Assembly: GCF_019734885.1 (NCBI RefSeq)
Contig: NZ_JAAXCM010000023.1
Coordinates: 1-64,000, forward strand
Length of the DNA: 64,000 nucleotides
Direction of reading: 5' to 3'
Source of the DNA: Pseudocoprococcus catus
Lineage (GTDB): Bacteria > Bacillota > Clostridia > Lachnospirales > Lachnospiraceae
Shown: positions 52,649 through 61,468 of the stretch, piece by piece
Numbering within the stretch: the first letter of the stretch is position 1
Layout: every line of letters begins with the position of its first letter
Made by a program: the position numbers and the translations under genes
The notes under the pieces: generated by a model
Told to the model about the DNA's origin: nothing
The model's database searches: none
Seen by the model: only the letters and a program-made list of their open reading frames with translations

Positions 52649-54334
52649 ATGATGCAAACATTCAATATTCCTGTTGGTATTTCTGACTTTTCAGAAATCC
52701 GTCAAAACGGATATTACTACGTTGATAAAACCGGCCTGATTGCCGAATTATTAAACAACTCTGCTGCAAAAGTCACCCTCATTACAAGGCCCCGCCGCTT
52801 TGGCAAAACCCTTGGCATGAGCATGCTGGCTGCTTTCTTCGATATTCATAAAAACAGTGACACTTTATTTGAAGGACTTGAAATTTCCAAAGATACTGCG
52901 TCCTGCCAGAAATGGATGAATCAATATCCCACACTCTTTCTGACTTTCAAAGATGTGGATGGGCTGAATTTTGATGACGCATACGGTCAGCTTGCTGCCC
53001 AGATTGCTGATTTATACAAAGAACATGCATATTTGCTTGATTGTCCGATTATAGACAGCGATGATAAACAGATTTTTCTTGAATTGAAAGCAGGCACTGC
53101 CGGCAAAATTCACCTCAGCCGTTCTCTGGTTCTGCTGATGCGCATGATGAAAACGTATTATCACAAACCGGTTATTCTTTTACTGGACGAATACGATGTT
53201 CCACTTGCAAAAGCCAGCAGCCATGGGTATTATACCGAAATGCTCAGCCTGATTAAAACGCTTCTAAGCACCGCACTCAAAGATAACCCCAATCTCTGCT
53301 TTTCTGTGATTACCGGTTGCCTCAAAATTGCAAAGGAAAGCATTTTTACAGGCACTAATAATTTTGTATCCGACACCATCAGTCATTCCCGCCTGAATGA
53401 ATATTTCGGTTTTACTGAAAATGATGTCAATACACTTCTCAAAAAAGCACATGCAGAAATACATGCTTCACAGGTAAAATACTGGTACGACGGGTACCGT
53501 TTCGGAGATTTTGACGTCTACTGTCCATGGGATGTGATGAATTACCTCCGAGATTTGCAGATAAATCCTCAAGCTCAACCTTCAAGTTATTGGAAAAACA
53601 CCAGTGATAATGCCATTATCCGTTCTTTTATTGATTATGCAGGCAATACCATCACCAAAAAGCTTGAAAAACTGCTCTCCGGTGAATACATTCTTCAGCA
53701 CATCGATGAAAATCTGACTTATGATTATCTCCATTCTTCCGAAGATAATCTGTGGAGTATTCTTTACCTGACCGGTTATCTGACCAGAGCCGATAACGTA
53801 CAGCTTTCCGCCCCTCAGACGGACGGTGTCTATGCGCTGAAAATTCCAAACGCTGAAATTCGTAAAATCTTTGAGACTACCGTTATCAAATGGTTTGACG
53901 ACAGTGCCCGAACCTGGAACAGACAGGCATTGTTTCAGGCTGTCTGGAATACAGACTGTTCCCGAATCACTGATGAAATGACCAAACTTCTGCGAAAAAC
54001 CATCAGTTACCATGATTATCTCGAAGATTATTACCACGCTTTTCTGGCAGGTATCTTTGCAGGAGCCGGTTATATCGTTGAATCCAATAAGGAACATGGT
54101 GAAGGCCGCAGTGATGTTGTGGTCTATGATACTGAAAACAGCCGCGTTGCCGTCTTCGAAGCAAAGTACTCAAAATCTCTTGAGCAGATGGAATCAGATT
54201 GTGACGCTGCTCTGCAGCAGATTGAAGAGAAAATGTATGCCAAAGAATATGAAGATGAGTATGACCAGATTCTATGCTATGGTATTGCTTTTTTCAAAAA
54301 GCGCTGTCTGGTTCAGGCTGTAAAAAATGACTAG
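52649..54334 (+). CDS. AAA-ATPase-like protein with C-terminal PD-(D/E)XK nuclease domain
   Basis: The 561-residue protein has an AAA-ATPase-like domain (FNIPVGISDFSEIRQNGYYYVDKTGLI, Walker A-like RPRRFGKTLGMSM, VILLLDEYDVPLAKA and GYRFGDFDVYCPWDVM) and a C-terminal DUF1703-type PD-(D/E)XK nuclease fold (EGRSDVVVYD and VAVFEAKY, with the metal-binding residues). Such proteins occur in many paralogues per genome in gut Bacteroidetes and Firmicutes; their function is not established, though a link to mobile elements or defence has been suggested. AAAGGAG precedes the start. It is transcribed alone. Confidence 0.88.
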   Translation: MMQTFNIPVGISDFSEIRQNGYYYVDKTGLIAELLNNSAAKVTLITRPRRFGKTLGMSMLAAFFDIHKNSDTLFEGLEISKDTASCQKWMNQYPTLFLTFKDVDGLNFDDAYGQLAAQIADLYKEHAYLLDCPIIDSDDKQIFLELKAGTAGKIHLSRSLVLLMRMMKTYYHKPVILLLDEYDVPLAKASSHGYYTEMLSLIKTLLSTALKDNPNLCFSVITGCLKIAKESIFTGTNNFVSDTISHSRLNEYFGFTENDVNTLLKKAHAEIHASQVKYWYDGYRFGDFDVYCPWDVMNYLRDLQINPQAQPSSYWKNTSDNAIIRSFIDYAGNTITKKLEKLLSGEYILQHIDENLTYDYLHSSEDNLWSILYLTGYLTRADNVQLSAPQTDGVYALKIPNAEIRKIFETTVIKWFDDSARTWNRQALFQAVWNTDCSRITDEMTKLLRKTISYHDYLEDYYHAFLAGIFAGAGYIVESNKEHGEGRSDVVVYDTENSRVAVFEAKYSKSLEQMESDCDAALQQIEEKMYAKEYEDEYDQILCYGIAFFKKRCLVQAVKND

Positions 54335-54381
54335 AAAATAGAATTTTAAACACCAACTAACTTGACGAATACTTAAAACAA

Positions 54382-54441
54382 AAATATCCTGAATAAGCAT
54401 ATCAAAGTCATCTGAAAATGATTTTGCTTATCAGGATATTT
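54382..54441. terminator. Long hairpin between convergent genes, probable bidirectional terminator
   Basis: AAATATCCTGAATAAGC (54382-54398) and GCTTATCAGGATATTT (54426-54441) form a stem of about 16 bp with one bulge and a 27-base loop. T-rich and A-rich flanks fit termination in both directions, between the nuclease-like gene and the ABC-F gene. Confidence 0.65.
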
Positions 54442-54483
54442 ATTTGACAACTGCTTAAAACTCTGTTTTTTATGTCTTATATT

Positions 54484-56565
54484 TTATTGTTCTACTTGAT
54501 TTTTCAATTCATCCAGACTAAGCCATGCCTTTTCATTCTTCACAGCTTCTTCTGCTTCATGACGTTTCATCGTCAATTCTGCATCTGGATATTCTTCTTT
54601 ATGTTCTAGCACTTGAGGATGCATTTCTTCCCAGATATCGTACCAGTCTAAACACGACTTATACCATTGTTCTAATACATCATCTACCTGACTTCCGACA
54701 CTTTCGGGATATAGATTTTCATCAACAGAAGTTAGTTCTTTGACATCCGATGAACCAACTTCATCATCGCATACCTGCTCTATCCACTTTTCCCACTCAT
54801 CCTGCTTCGTTTTCTTCACCGAATGATAATAATTCTCCACTTTCTCAGCCGCATCTGCCATAGCTTCTGCTGCCAATCTTAACTGCCAGTCGAGGAAGGC
54901 CTGGTCTGTGGATAGTTCGTGTCCAAGCAGTGTAGCGCCCTTCGGTACATTTTTCAAGCCCGCAATGAGGGCCTGGTCCTCGGCGCTCATCTGTCCCAGG
55001 ACAACGGCGGCGTCTTTTTCTGAAACACCGGCAGCCCGGTATTGATTCATTCGCTCCAGCCGTTCCATATAATGTCTGTAGCCAAATGGGTAATAAGATA
55101 CCTGACCGTTCTCAAAAATCAGCAGCGCATCCGCCACCTGTTCAATGAAATAACGGTCATGGGAAATAAAGAGCATGGTGCCTTTGTAAACTCTAAAAGC
55201 AGATTCCAGGGTTTCTCTGGCCGGAATATCCATATGATTGGTAGGCTCGTCCAGCATCAGGAAGTTCGGCCGTTTTTCAAGGATTTCTGCCAGTACGAGC
55301 CGGGCTTTCTCACCGCCGGAAAGGTCGCTGACCGTTTTCTGCACATCAGCCCCTTCAAAAAGCCATGCTGCCAGTTCATTCCTGGCATCTTTCTCCGGCA
55401 TGGCAGGAAAAAGGTCATGAAAATGCTCCAGCACTTTCTTGTCAGATGTCAATGCTGCCGACTGCTGATCGAAATATCCCGGTTCTATATGAAATCCCAG
55501 CTGACATTTACCCTTGACAGGTGCCAGAAGTCCCGCTACTGTCTTGAGAAAAGTCGTCTTGCCGGCACCGTTTGGCCCGATAATGCCGATCTTCTGTCCC
55601 CGTCGGATGCGCAATGAAAGTTCTGCAATAGCCTTGCCGTCGTAACCAATCTTCAATTCTTCTGCCTCAGCTACCCATTTGCCACCCATCACCGCAGGTA
55701 CCAGTTCCCCGGTAAAAATATGTTCTGCCAGTGTCGGCGGAGTCGGCAATTTCTCCATGCGCTCTATCAATTTTTTCTTAGAACGGGCAAAGGCTGCCTT
55801 TTTCGGTTTGTGCTTGAAACGCTCGACCAGCTGATTTAGTCGTTCCAATTCTGCCTGCTGCTGCTCGTACTGCTTCTTCCAGATGGCCAGATTCTTCAGC
55901 TTCTGCTGTCGAAACTGGGTATAATTGCCCACATAGCGTACAAGCTTCTTATCTGTCAGCTCATAGACAATTTCTGCCGTTTCATCAATAAAATATCGGT
56001 CATGGGAAACCATGACAACCGCACCCGAATAATTCTGCAGATAATTTTCCAGCCACCGGACACTCTCCATGTCCAGATGATTCGTTGGCTCATCCAACAA
56101 CAGGATATCCGGTTTTTCCAGGAGCAGCCGTACCATAGCAATCTTTGTCTGTTCTCCTCCGGAAAAATCCGATAAAAGTTTTTCTTTATCTTCTTTTGCA
56201 AAGCCAAAGCCGGTAAAAATCCTGTCATATTCCTGCTCGAATTCAAAGCGCTCCCGGTCCCAGGTATCTCTTGAAGGACACAGTTCCATCATTTCTTCCT
56301 GAATCGTATGAGAGGTATCTGCAAAAGCCTGCTGCCGCAGCATACCAATGGTCACATTTCTTGCCAGATAAATACCCTCACCCTGCCTGCAGTCATCTCT
56401 TTCCAGAGACAGTTCGCCGGCAATCAACCGAAGAAACGTTGTCTTGCCCGAACCGTTCGGACCGGTAATAGCAATCCGTTCCCTGCCCTTGATTTCAAAA
56501 TCAAAGTGTTCCAGAAGATTTTCACCGCCAATGGCCAGGGTGCCATCCGTAATCCGATACAGCAT
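54484..56565 (-). CDS. ABC-F family ATPase
   Basis: The 693-residue soluble protein starts at ATG 56565 behind GTGGAG, one base after the stop of the DUF815 gene; a longer frame would overlap that gene. Two ATPase domains are present: Walker A GPNGSGKTTFLRL with FSGGEQTKIAMVRLLL, and GPNGAGKTTFLKT with LSGGEKARLVLAEIL, joined by the P-site-tRNA linker with basic helices (HKPKKAAFARSKKKLIERMEK). A C-terminal extension of about 170 residues is charged and helical. There are no membrane helices. ABC-F proteins act on ribosomes; some confer antibiotic resistance, which cannot be inferred here. Confidence 0.9.
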   Translation of the reverse strand: MLYRITDGTLAIGGENLLEHFDFEIKGRERIAITGPNGSGKTTFLRLIAGELSLERDDCRQGEGIYLARNVTIGMLRQQAFADTSHTIQEEMMELCPSRDTWDRERFEFEQEYDRIFTGFGFAKEDKEKLLSDFSGGEQTKIAMVRLLLEKPDILLLDEPTNHLDMESVRWLENYLQNYSGAVVMVSHDRYFIDETAEIVYELTDKKLVRYVGNYTQFRQQKLKNLAIWKKQYEQQQAELERLNQLVERFKHKPKKAAFARSKKKLIERMEKLPTPPTLAEHIFTGELVPAVMGGKWVAEAEELKIGYDGKAIAELSLRIRRGQKIGIIGPNGAGKTTFLKTVAGLLAPVKGKCQLGFHIEPGYFDQQSAALTSDKKVLEHFHDLFPAMPEKDARNELAAWLFEGADVQKTVSDLSGGEKARLVLAEILEKRPNFLMLDEPTNHMDIPARETLESAFRVYKGTMLFISHDRYFIEQVADALLIFENGQVSYYPFGYRHYMERLERMNQYRAAGVSEKDAAVVLGQMSAEDQALIAGLKNVPKGATLLGHELSTDQAFLDWQLRLAAEAMADAAEKVENYYHSVKKTKQDEWEKWIEQVCDDEVGSSDVKELTSVDENLYPESVGSQVDDVLEQWYKSCLDWYDIWEEMHPQVLEHKEEYPDAELTMKRHEAEEAVKNEKAWLSLDELKNQVEQ

Positions 56566-56566
56566 C

Positions 56567-57877
56567 TTAAATCTCCACTGTACCCTGCAGGTAATTGATA
56601 AACTGCTGTGCGGTACGTCCGGAAATACCGCCGTGACGCATCTCCCACTTATTCGCCTCTGCGCAGAGTTCTTCATCTGTCATGTTCAGACCTGCACGGC
56701 GAGCCAGTTCAATAACGATCTCATTGAATTCTTTCTTAGATGGCTTGGAGTAACTGATCTGAACACCAAAACGATTGACAAGAGACAGTTTTTCTTCCAT
56801 TGTATCAGAACGATGAAGATCATTCTCGTACTCCATATCATTCCTGTCATTCCATGTCTCTTTGATCAGATGACGTCTGTTGGATGTGGCATAAATCAGG
56901 ATATTCTCAGGTTTTGTCTCAACACCGCCTTCAATAACTGCTTTCAGGAACTTGTATTCAATTTCATGCTCTTCAAAAGAAAGGTCATCCATATAAATAA
57001 TAAAGCGATAATTGCGGTTTTTAATCTGTGCAATAACGTTGGACAAGTCTCTGAACTGATGCTTGTAAATCTCGATCATTCGCAGACCCTGGTCATAATA
57101 AGCATTGACAATGGCCTTGATACTTGTGGACTTACCTGTACCGCTGTCACCAAAGAGCAGCACATTGTTGGCTTTTCTTCCCTGAACAAAAGCCTCTGTG
57201 TTGTCCACCAGCTTCTTCTTCTGGATCTCATAACCTACCAGATCATCTAACATCACCATATCCATATTGTTGATCGGACAGAATTCCACATGATTCTCTG
57301 TTCTTGACGCAATACGGAATGCCTTATTCAGACCGAACATACCCACACCGTAAGCTTTGTAAAAATCCGTCACCACGTCAAAAAATTCATCCTCATTCGC
57401 TGTTTTCTCCAGCCGTTCACTGAGGGCCTGGACCTTCTCACTAACATTCTTATTGTACATCAGTTCTTTCTTGCCGATGGCCTTGTACTGTGAGAGCCTT
57501 GTAAAGCAATCAATGCCCAGACGTTCTTCAATTTCAGAAAAATCAAAGTCAAACAAAGCCTTAAATGCCTTAAAATCACCTCTGGCAAAGAAGTTGACAC
57601 TGCCGTCGTTGGCCCCGACTTTCTCACAGGTTAAACTGAAAGGATTCTCATCTGTAATCAACAGATAAGTCAGATAATTGTGCCAGAGATTCTTGTCAAA
57701 ACCATAATCGGTGGCCACCTGAAGCAGATGTTTCACCTGGGTAAAAATCCTTGTTACCAGCTCATCTCTTGATTGTGTATCCTGATCCATCTGTTTAAAA
57801 ATATCACTTAACTGCATTAAAATGCTGTCCTTCGGCATATCGCCGTACATTAACAGTTTCGATACGATTTTGTACAT
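56567..57877 (-). CDS. DUF815-family AAA ATPase
   Basis: The 436-residue cytoplasmic ATPase has an uncharacterised N-terminal half and a AAA domain with Walker [21 protein letters not shown], Walker [25 protein letters not shown] and the arginine-rich NRFGVQI, then a C-terminal helical lid. DUF815 proteins are widely distributed and uncharacterised. It runs directly into the ABC-F gene with a one-base gap, so the two are coupled. GGAGG precedes the start. Confidence 0.88.
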   Translation of the reverse strand: MYKIVSKLLMYGDMPKDSILMQLSDIFKQMDQDTQSRDELVTRIFTQVKHLLQVATDYGFDKNLWHNYLTYLLITDENPFSLTCEKVGANDGSVNFFARGDFKAFKALFDFDFSEIEERLGIDCFTRLSQYKAIGKKELMYNKNVSEKVQALSERLEKTANEDEFFDVVTDFYKAYGVGMFGLNKAFRIASRTENHVEFCPINNMDMVMLDDLVGYEIQKKKLVDNTEAFVQGRKANNVLLFGDSGTGKSTSIKAIVNAYYDQGLRMIEIYKHQFRDLSNVIAQIKNRNYRFIIYMDDLSFEEHEIEYKFLKAVIEGGVETKPENILIYATSNRRHLIKETWNDRNDMEYENDLHRSDTMEEKLSLVNRFGVQISYSKPSKKEFNEIVIELARRAGLNMTDEELCAEANKWEMRHGGISGRTAQQFINYLQGTVEI

Positions 57878-58187
57878 TCTTCATTTCCTCCGTTTATCTT
57901 GTCCATGTCTGATAGTCATGACATTGTTTCTCTGACATGGTTTATTTTAACAAAATGTTTATTTACCCGATTATACTCCTATTTCCTATAGTAATTCAAG
58001 CCTATCTATGATATTTCGGCAAATTCCAACCCGAAACCCTCAAATATTATTTGATCTTTCAAATCATTTTTTATTTTTCTCAATTTAAAGCGTTGAACCC
58101 TTAAAGCAACTGTGTTATAATGGTATCACTTTGATTTTTACAATATTTGTATAAAAGATAAATTCAACTAAAACGGAGGTTTGACCC
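57878..58187 (+). promoter_or_regulatory. Divergent intergenic region with DAHP synthase promoter
   Basis: At 58093-58098 TTGAAC, a 17-base spacer and TATAAT (58116-58121) form a strong promoter about 65 bases before the DAHP synthase start. The remaining AT-rich DNA between the DUF815 gene and the promoter shows no gene or clear attenuator. Confidence 0.7.
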
Positions 58188-59231
58188 ATGAATCATGAAC
58201 AGATGCAGATGGAGTTTGTCCGTAAACTCCCAATCCCACAGGAAATTAAGAAACAATTCCCGATTTCTGAAAAAATCGCCCAACATAAAGCCGAACGCGA
58301 CGAAGCCATTCGCCGTGTTTTTACAGGCGAATCCGACAAGTTTCTCTTAATTATCGGCCCATGCTCCGCAGACAGTGAAGAGCCTGTGATGGAATACATT
58401 CACCGACTGGCAAGGGTTCAGGAGAAAGTTGCTGACAAAATCATTATGATACCGCGTATCTATACCAATAAGCCCCGGACAACAGGCAAAGGCTACAAGG
58501 GCATGCTCCACCAGCCGGACCCAGAAAAGCAGCCGGATCTTCTGGAAGGTCTGATCGCCATCCGCAAGCTCCACGCAAGAGCCATCGAAGAAACCGGCCT
58601 TACCTGTGCGGATGAAATGCTCTACCCTGAGAATCACCGCTACCTCTCTGACCTGCTCAGTTATGTAGCTGTAGGTGCCCGTTCCGTAGAAGACCAGATT
58701 CATCGTCTTACAGGCAGCGGTGTCGGCATCCCATGCGGTATGAAGAACCCGATGAGCGGTGATATCTCTGTGATGCTCAATTCTATAGAAGCTGCCCAGA
58801 GCCCGCAGATGTTTGTCTACAGAGGCTGGGAAGTCAAAACACCCGGCAATCCGCTGACTCATGCTATTCTCCGCGGTGCTGTCAATGAACACGGCAACAA
58901 TATCCCGAACTACCATTTTGAGAATCTCAGCCGTCTCTACGACAGCTATGCCGAAAAAGGCCTTGAGAATATGGCCTGCATCATTGACACCAACCACTCC
59001 AACTCCAGCAAGCAGTACATGGCACAGATTCGTATCGCCAACGAAGTCATGCACAGCCGCCGTCACTCCGATGACATCAAAAAGCTTGTCAAGGGCTTCA
59101 TGATTGAGAGCTATCTGGAAGACGGAAGCCAGAAGATCGGTGAAGGCATATTCGGCAAATCCATTACAGACCCTTGCCTTGGCTGGGAAAAGACGGAGGC
59201 GCTGATTTACAGTATTGCGGAGCAGTTGTAA
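58188..59231 (+). CDS. aroF: 3-deoxy-7-phosphoheptulonate (DAHP) synthase, class I
   Basis: The 347-residue enzyme condenses PEP with erythrose-4-phosphate to start aromatic amino acid synthesis. Characteristic segments are LLIIGPCSADSE, MIPRIYTNKPRTTGKGYKGM, ARSVEDQIHRLTGSGVGIPCGMKNP and DTNHSNSSKQYMAQI, as in AroG/AroF/AroH type enzymes. GGAGG precedes the start. Which aromatic amino acid feeds back on it is not known. It stands alone, followed by a very large hairpin structure. The symbol is a class name, not a proven isozyme. Confidence 0.94.
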   Translation: MNHEQMQMEFVRKLPIPQEIKKQFPISEKIAQHKAERDEAIRRVFTGESDKFLLIIGPCSADSEEPVMEYIHRLARVQEKVADKIIMIPRIYTNKPRTTGKGYKGMLHQPDPEKQPDLLEGLIAIRKLHARAIEETGLTCADEMLYPENHRYLSDLLSYVAVGARSVEDQIHRLTGSGVGIPCGMKNPMSGDISVMLNSIEAAQSPQMFVYRGWEVKTPGNPLTHAILRGAVNEHGNNIPNYHFENLSRLYDSYAEKGLENMACIIDTNHSNSSKQYMAQIRIANEVMHSRRHSDDIKKLVKGFMIESYLEDGSQKIGEGIFGKSITDPCLGWEKTEALIYSIAEQL

Positions 59232-59239
59232 AATATAGG

Positions 59240-59424
59240 GCGGCTGCCTCAGTATACAATAAAAAAATTGCAGCTTGTTCTTCAGTACAGGCACGTTTGC
59301 ACTGCCAACCCCTGGCAGCGCTACTAAGGCAGCAAAATACGCTGCCTTAGGAGCGGCCGGTGTTGAAGCACCTGTACTGAAGAACAAGCTGCAATCCTTT
59401 TTTGAAGTGTGTTGATGCAGCCGC
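59240..59424. repeat. Giant inverted-repeat structure between convergent genes
   Basis: Two 25-bp arms are perfectly complementary: 59267-59291 (starts ATTGCAGCTTG) and 59371-59395 (ends CAAGCTGCAAT). The 79 bases between them fold into two hairpins, CTGCCA/TGGCAG (59302-59318) and CTAAGGCAGC/GCTGCCTTAG (59324-59350). Outer boxes GCGGCTGC (59240) and GCAGCCGC (59417) are also inverted. A run of six T follows the right arm, and a run of A precedes the left arm, so it can terminate both strands. It covers the 300-base gap between DAHP synthase and the FliB-like gene. No target duplication was seen. Confidence 0.85.
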
Positions 59425-59530
59425 ATGATGTTTTTCAGTGCGATGTTACTTTTCAATCAGAAGTTGTGCTCCGCAATACTGTAAATCAGCAATTAATAAA
59501 ATGTATTGCTCACAAATGCACATTAAATAC

Positions 59531-60661
59531 TTACCATTCCAACAATGCACCGCACAGGCGTCCGATATGGAAGCATTTCTGGTGTCTGAACATGATAGAC
59601 AGGCGTTGGAGGTTAAGGTCGGAGTGTTCGACTTCCCGAGCGTAACTATGGGCGGCGTCTGCGATTTCTTCAAAGGTGAGTTCGCCTTTTTCTGCGGCTG
59701 TTGCACAGACTATGTCTTCGATGAGCATGGTGCTGATGACGGCCAGTTTGACTTTTGAATACGGCATACCGTCGTAAACAGCTCCGGCGAAGTAGACGTA
59801 TATGAAATAGCTTAATAATTGCTCGGCTATTTTGTCCGGCATCCGGTACTGGTGCAGGGCCTCATACTTTTTCCTGCCACCGCTAAATAAGATTTTCTCA
59901 TAATGTCTTACTTTCCCCGGCCAGTCTGCGGATAAGGCTTCCAGTTTATGCAGGCATGAAAACATGCCTTTCATGACATGATAACGACTTCCCGGCTTTT
60001 CCCATTTTTCTTTGAGGTACACATTCATTCGGTTTGCTGCCCCTTCTGAAAGATAATGGTCATATATATTTTCCAGCCCAAACAGCTGACCTTCGCTGAT
60101 ATTTTTCTGCAAATGATGGCCCATGGACAGCATCTGCATCATCCGCACTGCCATCGGTACGTTTTCATTTTCTATCAGTTTCCAGAAAGCATCCCGGCCG
60201 TCTAAAAGCTGTGAAAAAAGCAGTTCATCAAAATCCCCATAGTCCTCTGAATGCCCTTTTTTTTCATCATAAATGAGATTCAGTCTGTCCTGTGACAAAA
60301 TCATCCGCGCTGCCTCCGGGCATGACAGAGACAATGACAATTCCCTGACATTTTCATATTCTTCTTCATGCCTCGGATACTGTCTGCATGTTTTACAAAA
60401 CAGTTTTTCCCCGGCTTCCGTATAAATATCGCAGAGATTTTCCTCATTTAGGAAAGCACATCTTCTGTCATACTGCTTAAAACTTTTTCTCTTAAAATTA
60501 ATTGAATTGCGCAGACGATTACCGAAACCGCCGGGATATTTCTTATACTTTTCAAGGGTTTTGTCATCAATGACAATCTCCCATCCCGCACAGCACGTAT
60601 CCGGACATTCTCCGCCGATACATGTAAACTGCCGGTAATAATCCGGATATACATACTCCAT
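59531..60661 (-). CDS. FliB-family lysine-N-methylase
   Basis: The 376-residue protein starts at ATG 60661 behind GGGAG. The N-terminal segment CIGGECPDTCCAGWEI, then CAFLNEENLCDIY and CKTCRQYPR, form the cysteine-rich metal-binding part of the FliB/YkgJ-like family; the rest is helical. FliB methylates flagellin lysines in some bacteria, but many clostridial members are encoded far from flagellar genes. No flagellar gene is in this window, so the substrate is unknown. Confidence 0.82.
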   Translation of the reverse strand: MEYVYPDYYRQFTCIGGECPDTCCAGWEIVIDDKTLEKYKKYPGGFGNRLRNSINFKRKSFKQYDRRCAFLNEENLCDIYTEAGEKLFCKTCRQYPRHEEEYENVRELSLSLSCPEAARMILSQDRLNLIYDEKKGHSEDYGDFDELLFSQLLDGRDAFWKLIENENVPMAVRMMQMLSMGHHLQKNISEGQLFGLENIYDHYLSEGAANRMNVYLKEKWEKPGSRYHVMKGMFSCLHKLEALSADWPGKVRHYEKILFSGGRKKYEALHQYRMPDKIAEQLLSYFIYVYFAGAVYDGMPYSKVKLAVISTMLIEDIVCATAAEKGELTFEEIADAAHSYAREVEHSDLNLQRLSIMFRHQKCFHIGRLCGALLEW

Positions 60662-60775
60662 TGTCGTCACTCCCTGTTGTCTTTTTATTGTTTATTCATT
60701 TCGGCCACATTCTATTAAACGCAGGATTCCATATCATTTGCTTCAATTCTGCATGGTCCTGTCAATACCCAATTC

Positions 60776-61468
60776 TTATATCGTGCATCCATCCACACTG
60801 CAAACAGTCAGCCGATCACCATCCACCTTAAACTGCACATTTCGCCCGGCAAAATTAACGCCATACACTCGCTCCGGATCATTCTGATAAGCCGGTCTCG
60901 GATCCTGTGCCAATACACCAAGCAATGCCTCTCTTTTGTCCGGCGGAAAACATACCAGAAGTTCCCGGGCGCATTCCACTTTCAGCCTGTAATCCTTGAA
61001 CTGTCCGCTGAAGCCGCCAAGTGCCTCCGGATGGCAGTCCACATGGGGCAGATAGGGTTTAATATCATAAATCGGCGTGCCGTTCATCATGTCAATACCC
61101 GAAACGATGATCACAGGTCCTTCATCTGTCTGAAGCTGAATGTCCTCTATTTTCACAGAAGACATGCCTACCGGATTCGGTCGGAAAGGAGAACGTGTGG
61201 CAAAAACACCCGCTTTTTTGTTGCCGCCCAGCCTTGGCGGACGCACCATCGGTGACCATTTATTCCTGGATGATTCCGAAAATCCCCACAAAAGCCACAG
61301 CCACGAATAACCCTCTATCCCGGAGAGTGCCTCCGGCACACGATATTCCGGCTCAAATATTATCTTCCCGGTCAGTTCCGGAACCAGGCCGCTCTGCCTC
61401 GGCACACCAAACTTCTCGCCAAAATCCGTATAAATTCTGGCTATAACTTTTAATGTTAAATTGTCCAT
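60776..61468 (-). CDS. trmO: TrmO-family tRNA methyltransferase (TsaA-like)
   Basis: The 230-residue protein has the UPF0066/TsaA features FGVPRQSGLVPELTG, EGYSWLWLLWGFSE, VFATRSPFRPNPVGMSSVKIEDI and GTPIYDIKPYLPHVD. TrmO methylates the N6-threonylcarbamoyl-adenosine at position 37 of tRNA using SAM. It starts one base after the stop of the amidohydrolase gene, so the two are translationally coupled. Confidence 0.92.
   Translation of the reverse strand: MDNLTLKVIARIYTDFGEKFGVPRQSGLVPELTGKIIFEPEYRVPEALSGIEGYSWLWLLWGFSESSRNKWSPMVRPPRLGGNKKAGVFATRSPFRPNPVGMSSVKIEDIQLQTDEGPVIIVSGIDMMNGTPIYDIKPYLPHVDCHPEALGGFSGQFKDYRLKVECARELLVCFPPDKREALLGVLAQDPRPAYQNDPERVYGVNFAGRNVQFKVDGDRLTVCSVDGCTI

Noticed and set aside
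58347-59456. 369-codon open frame on the minus strand
   Set aside because: It is antisense to DAHP synthase and continues through the inverted repeat; no ribosome site or known motif.
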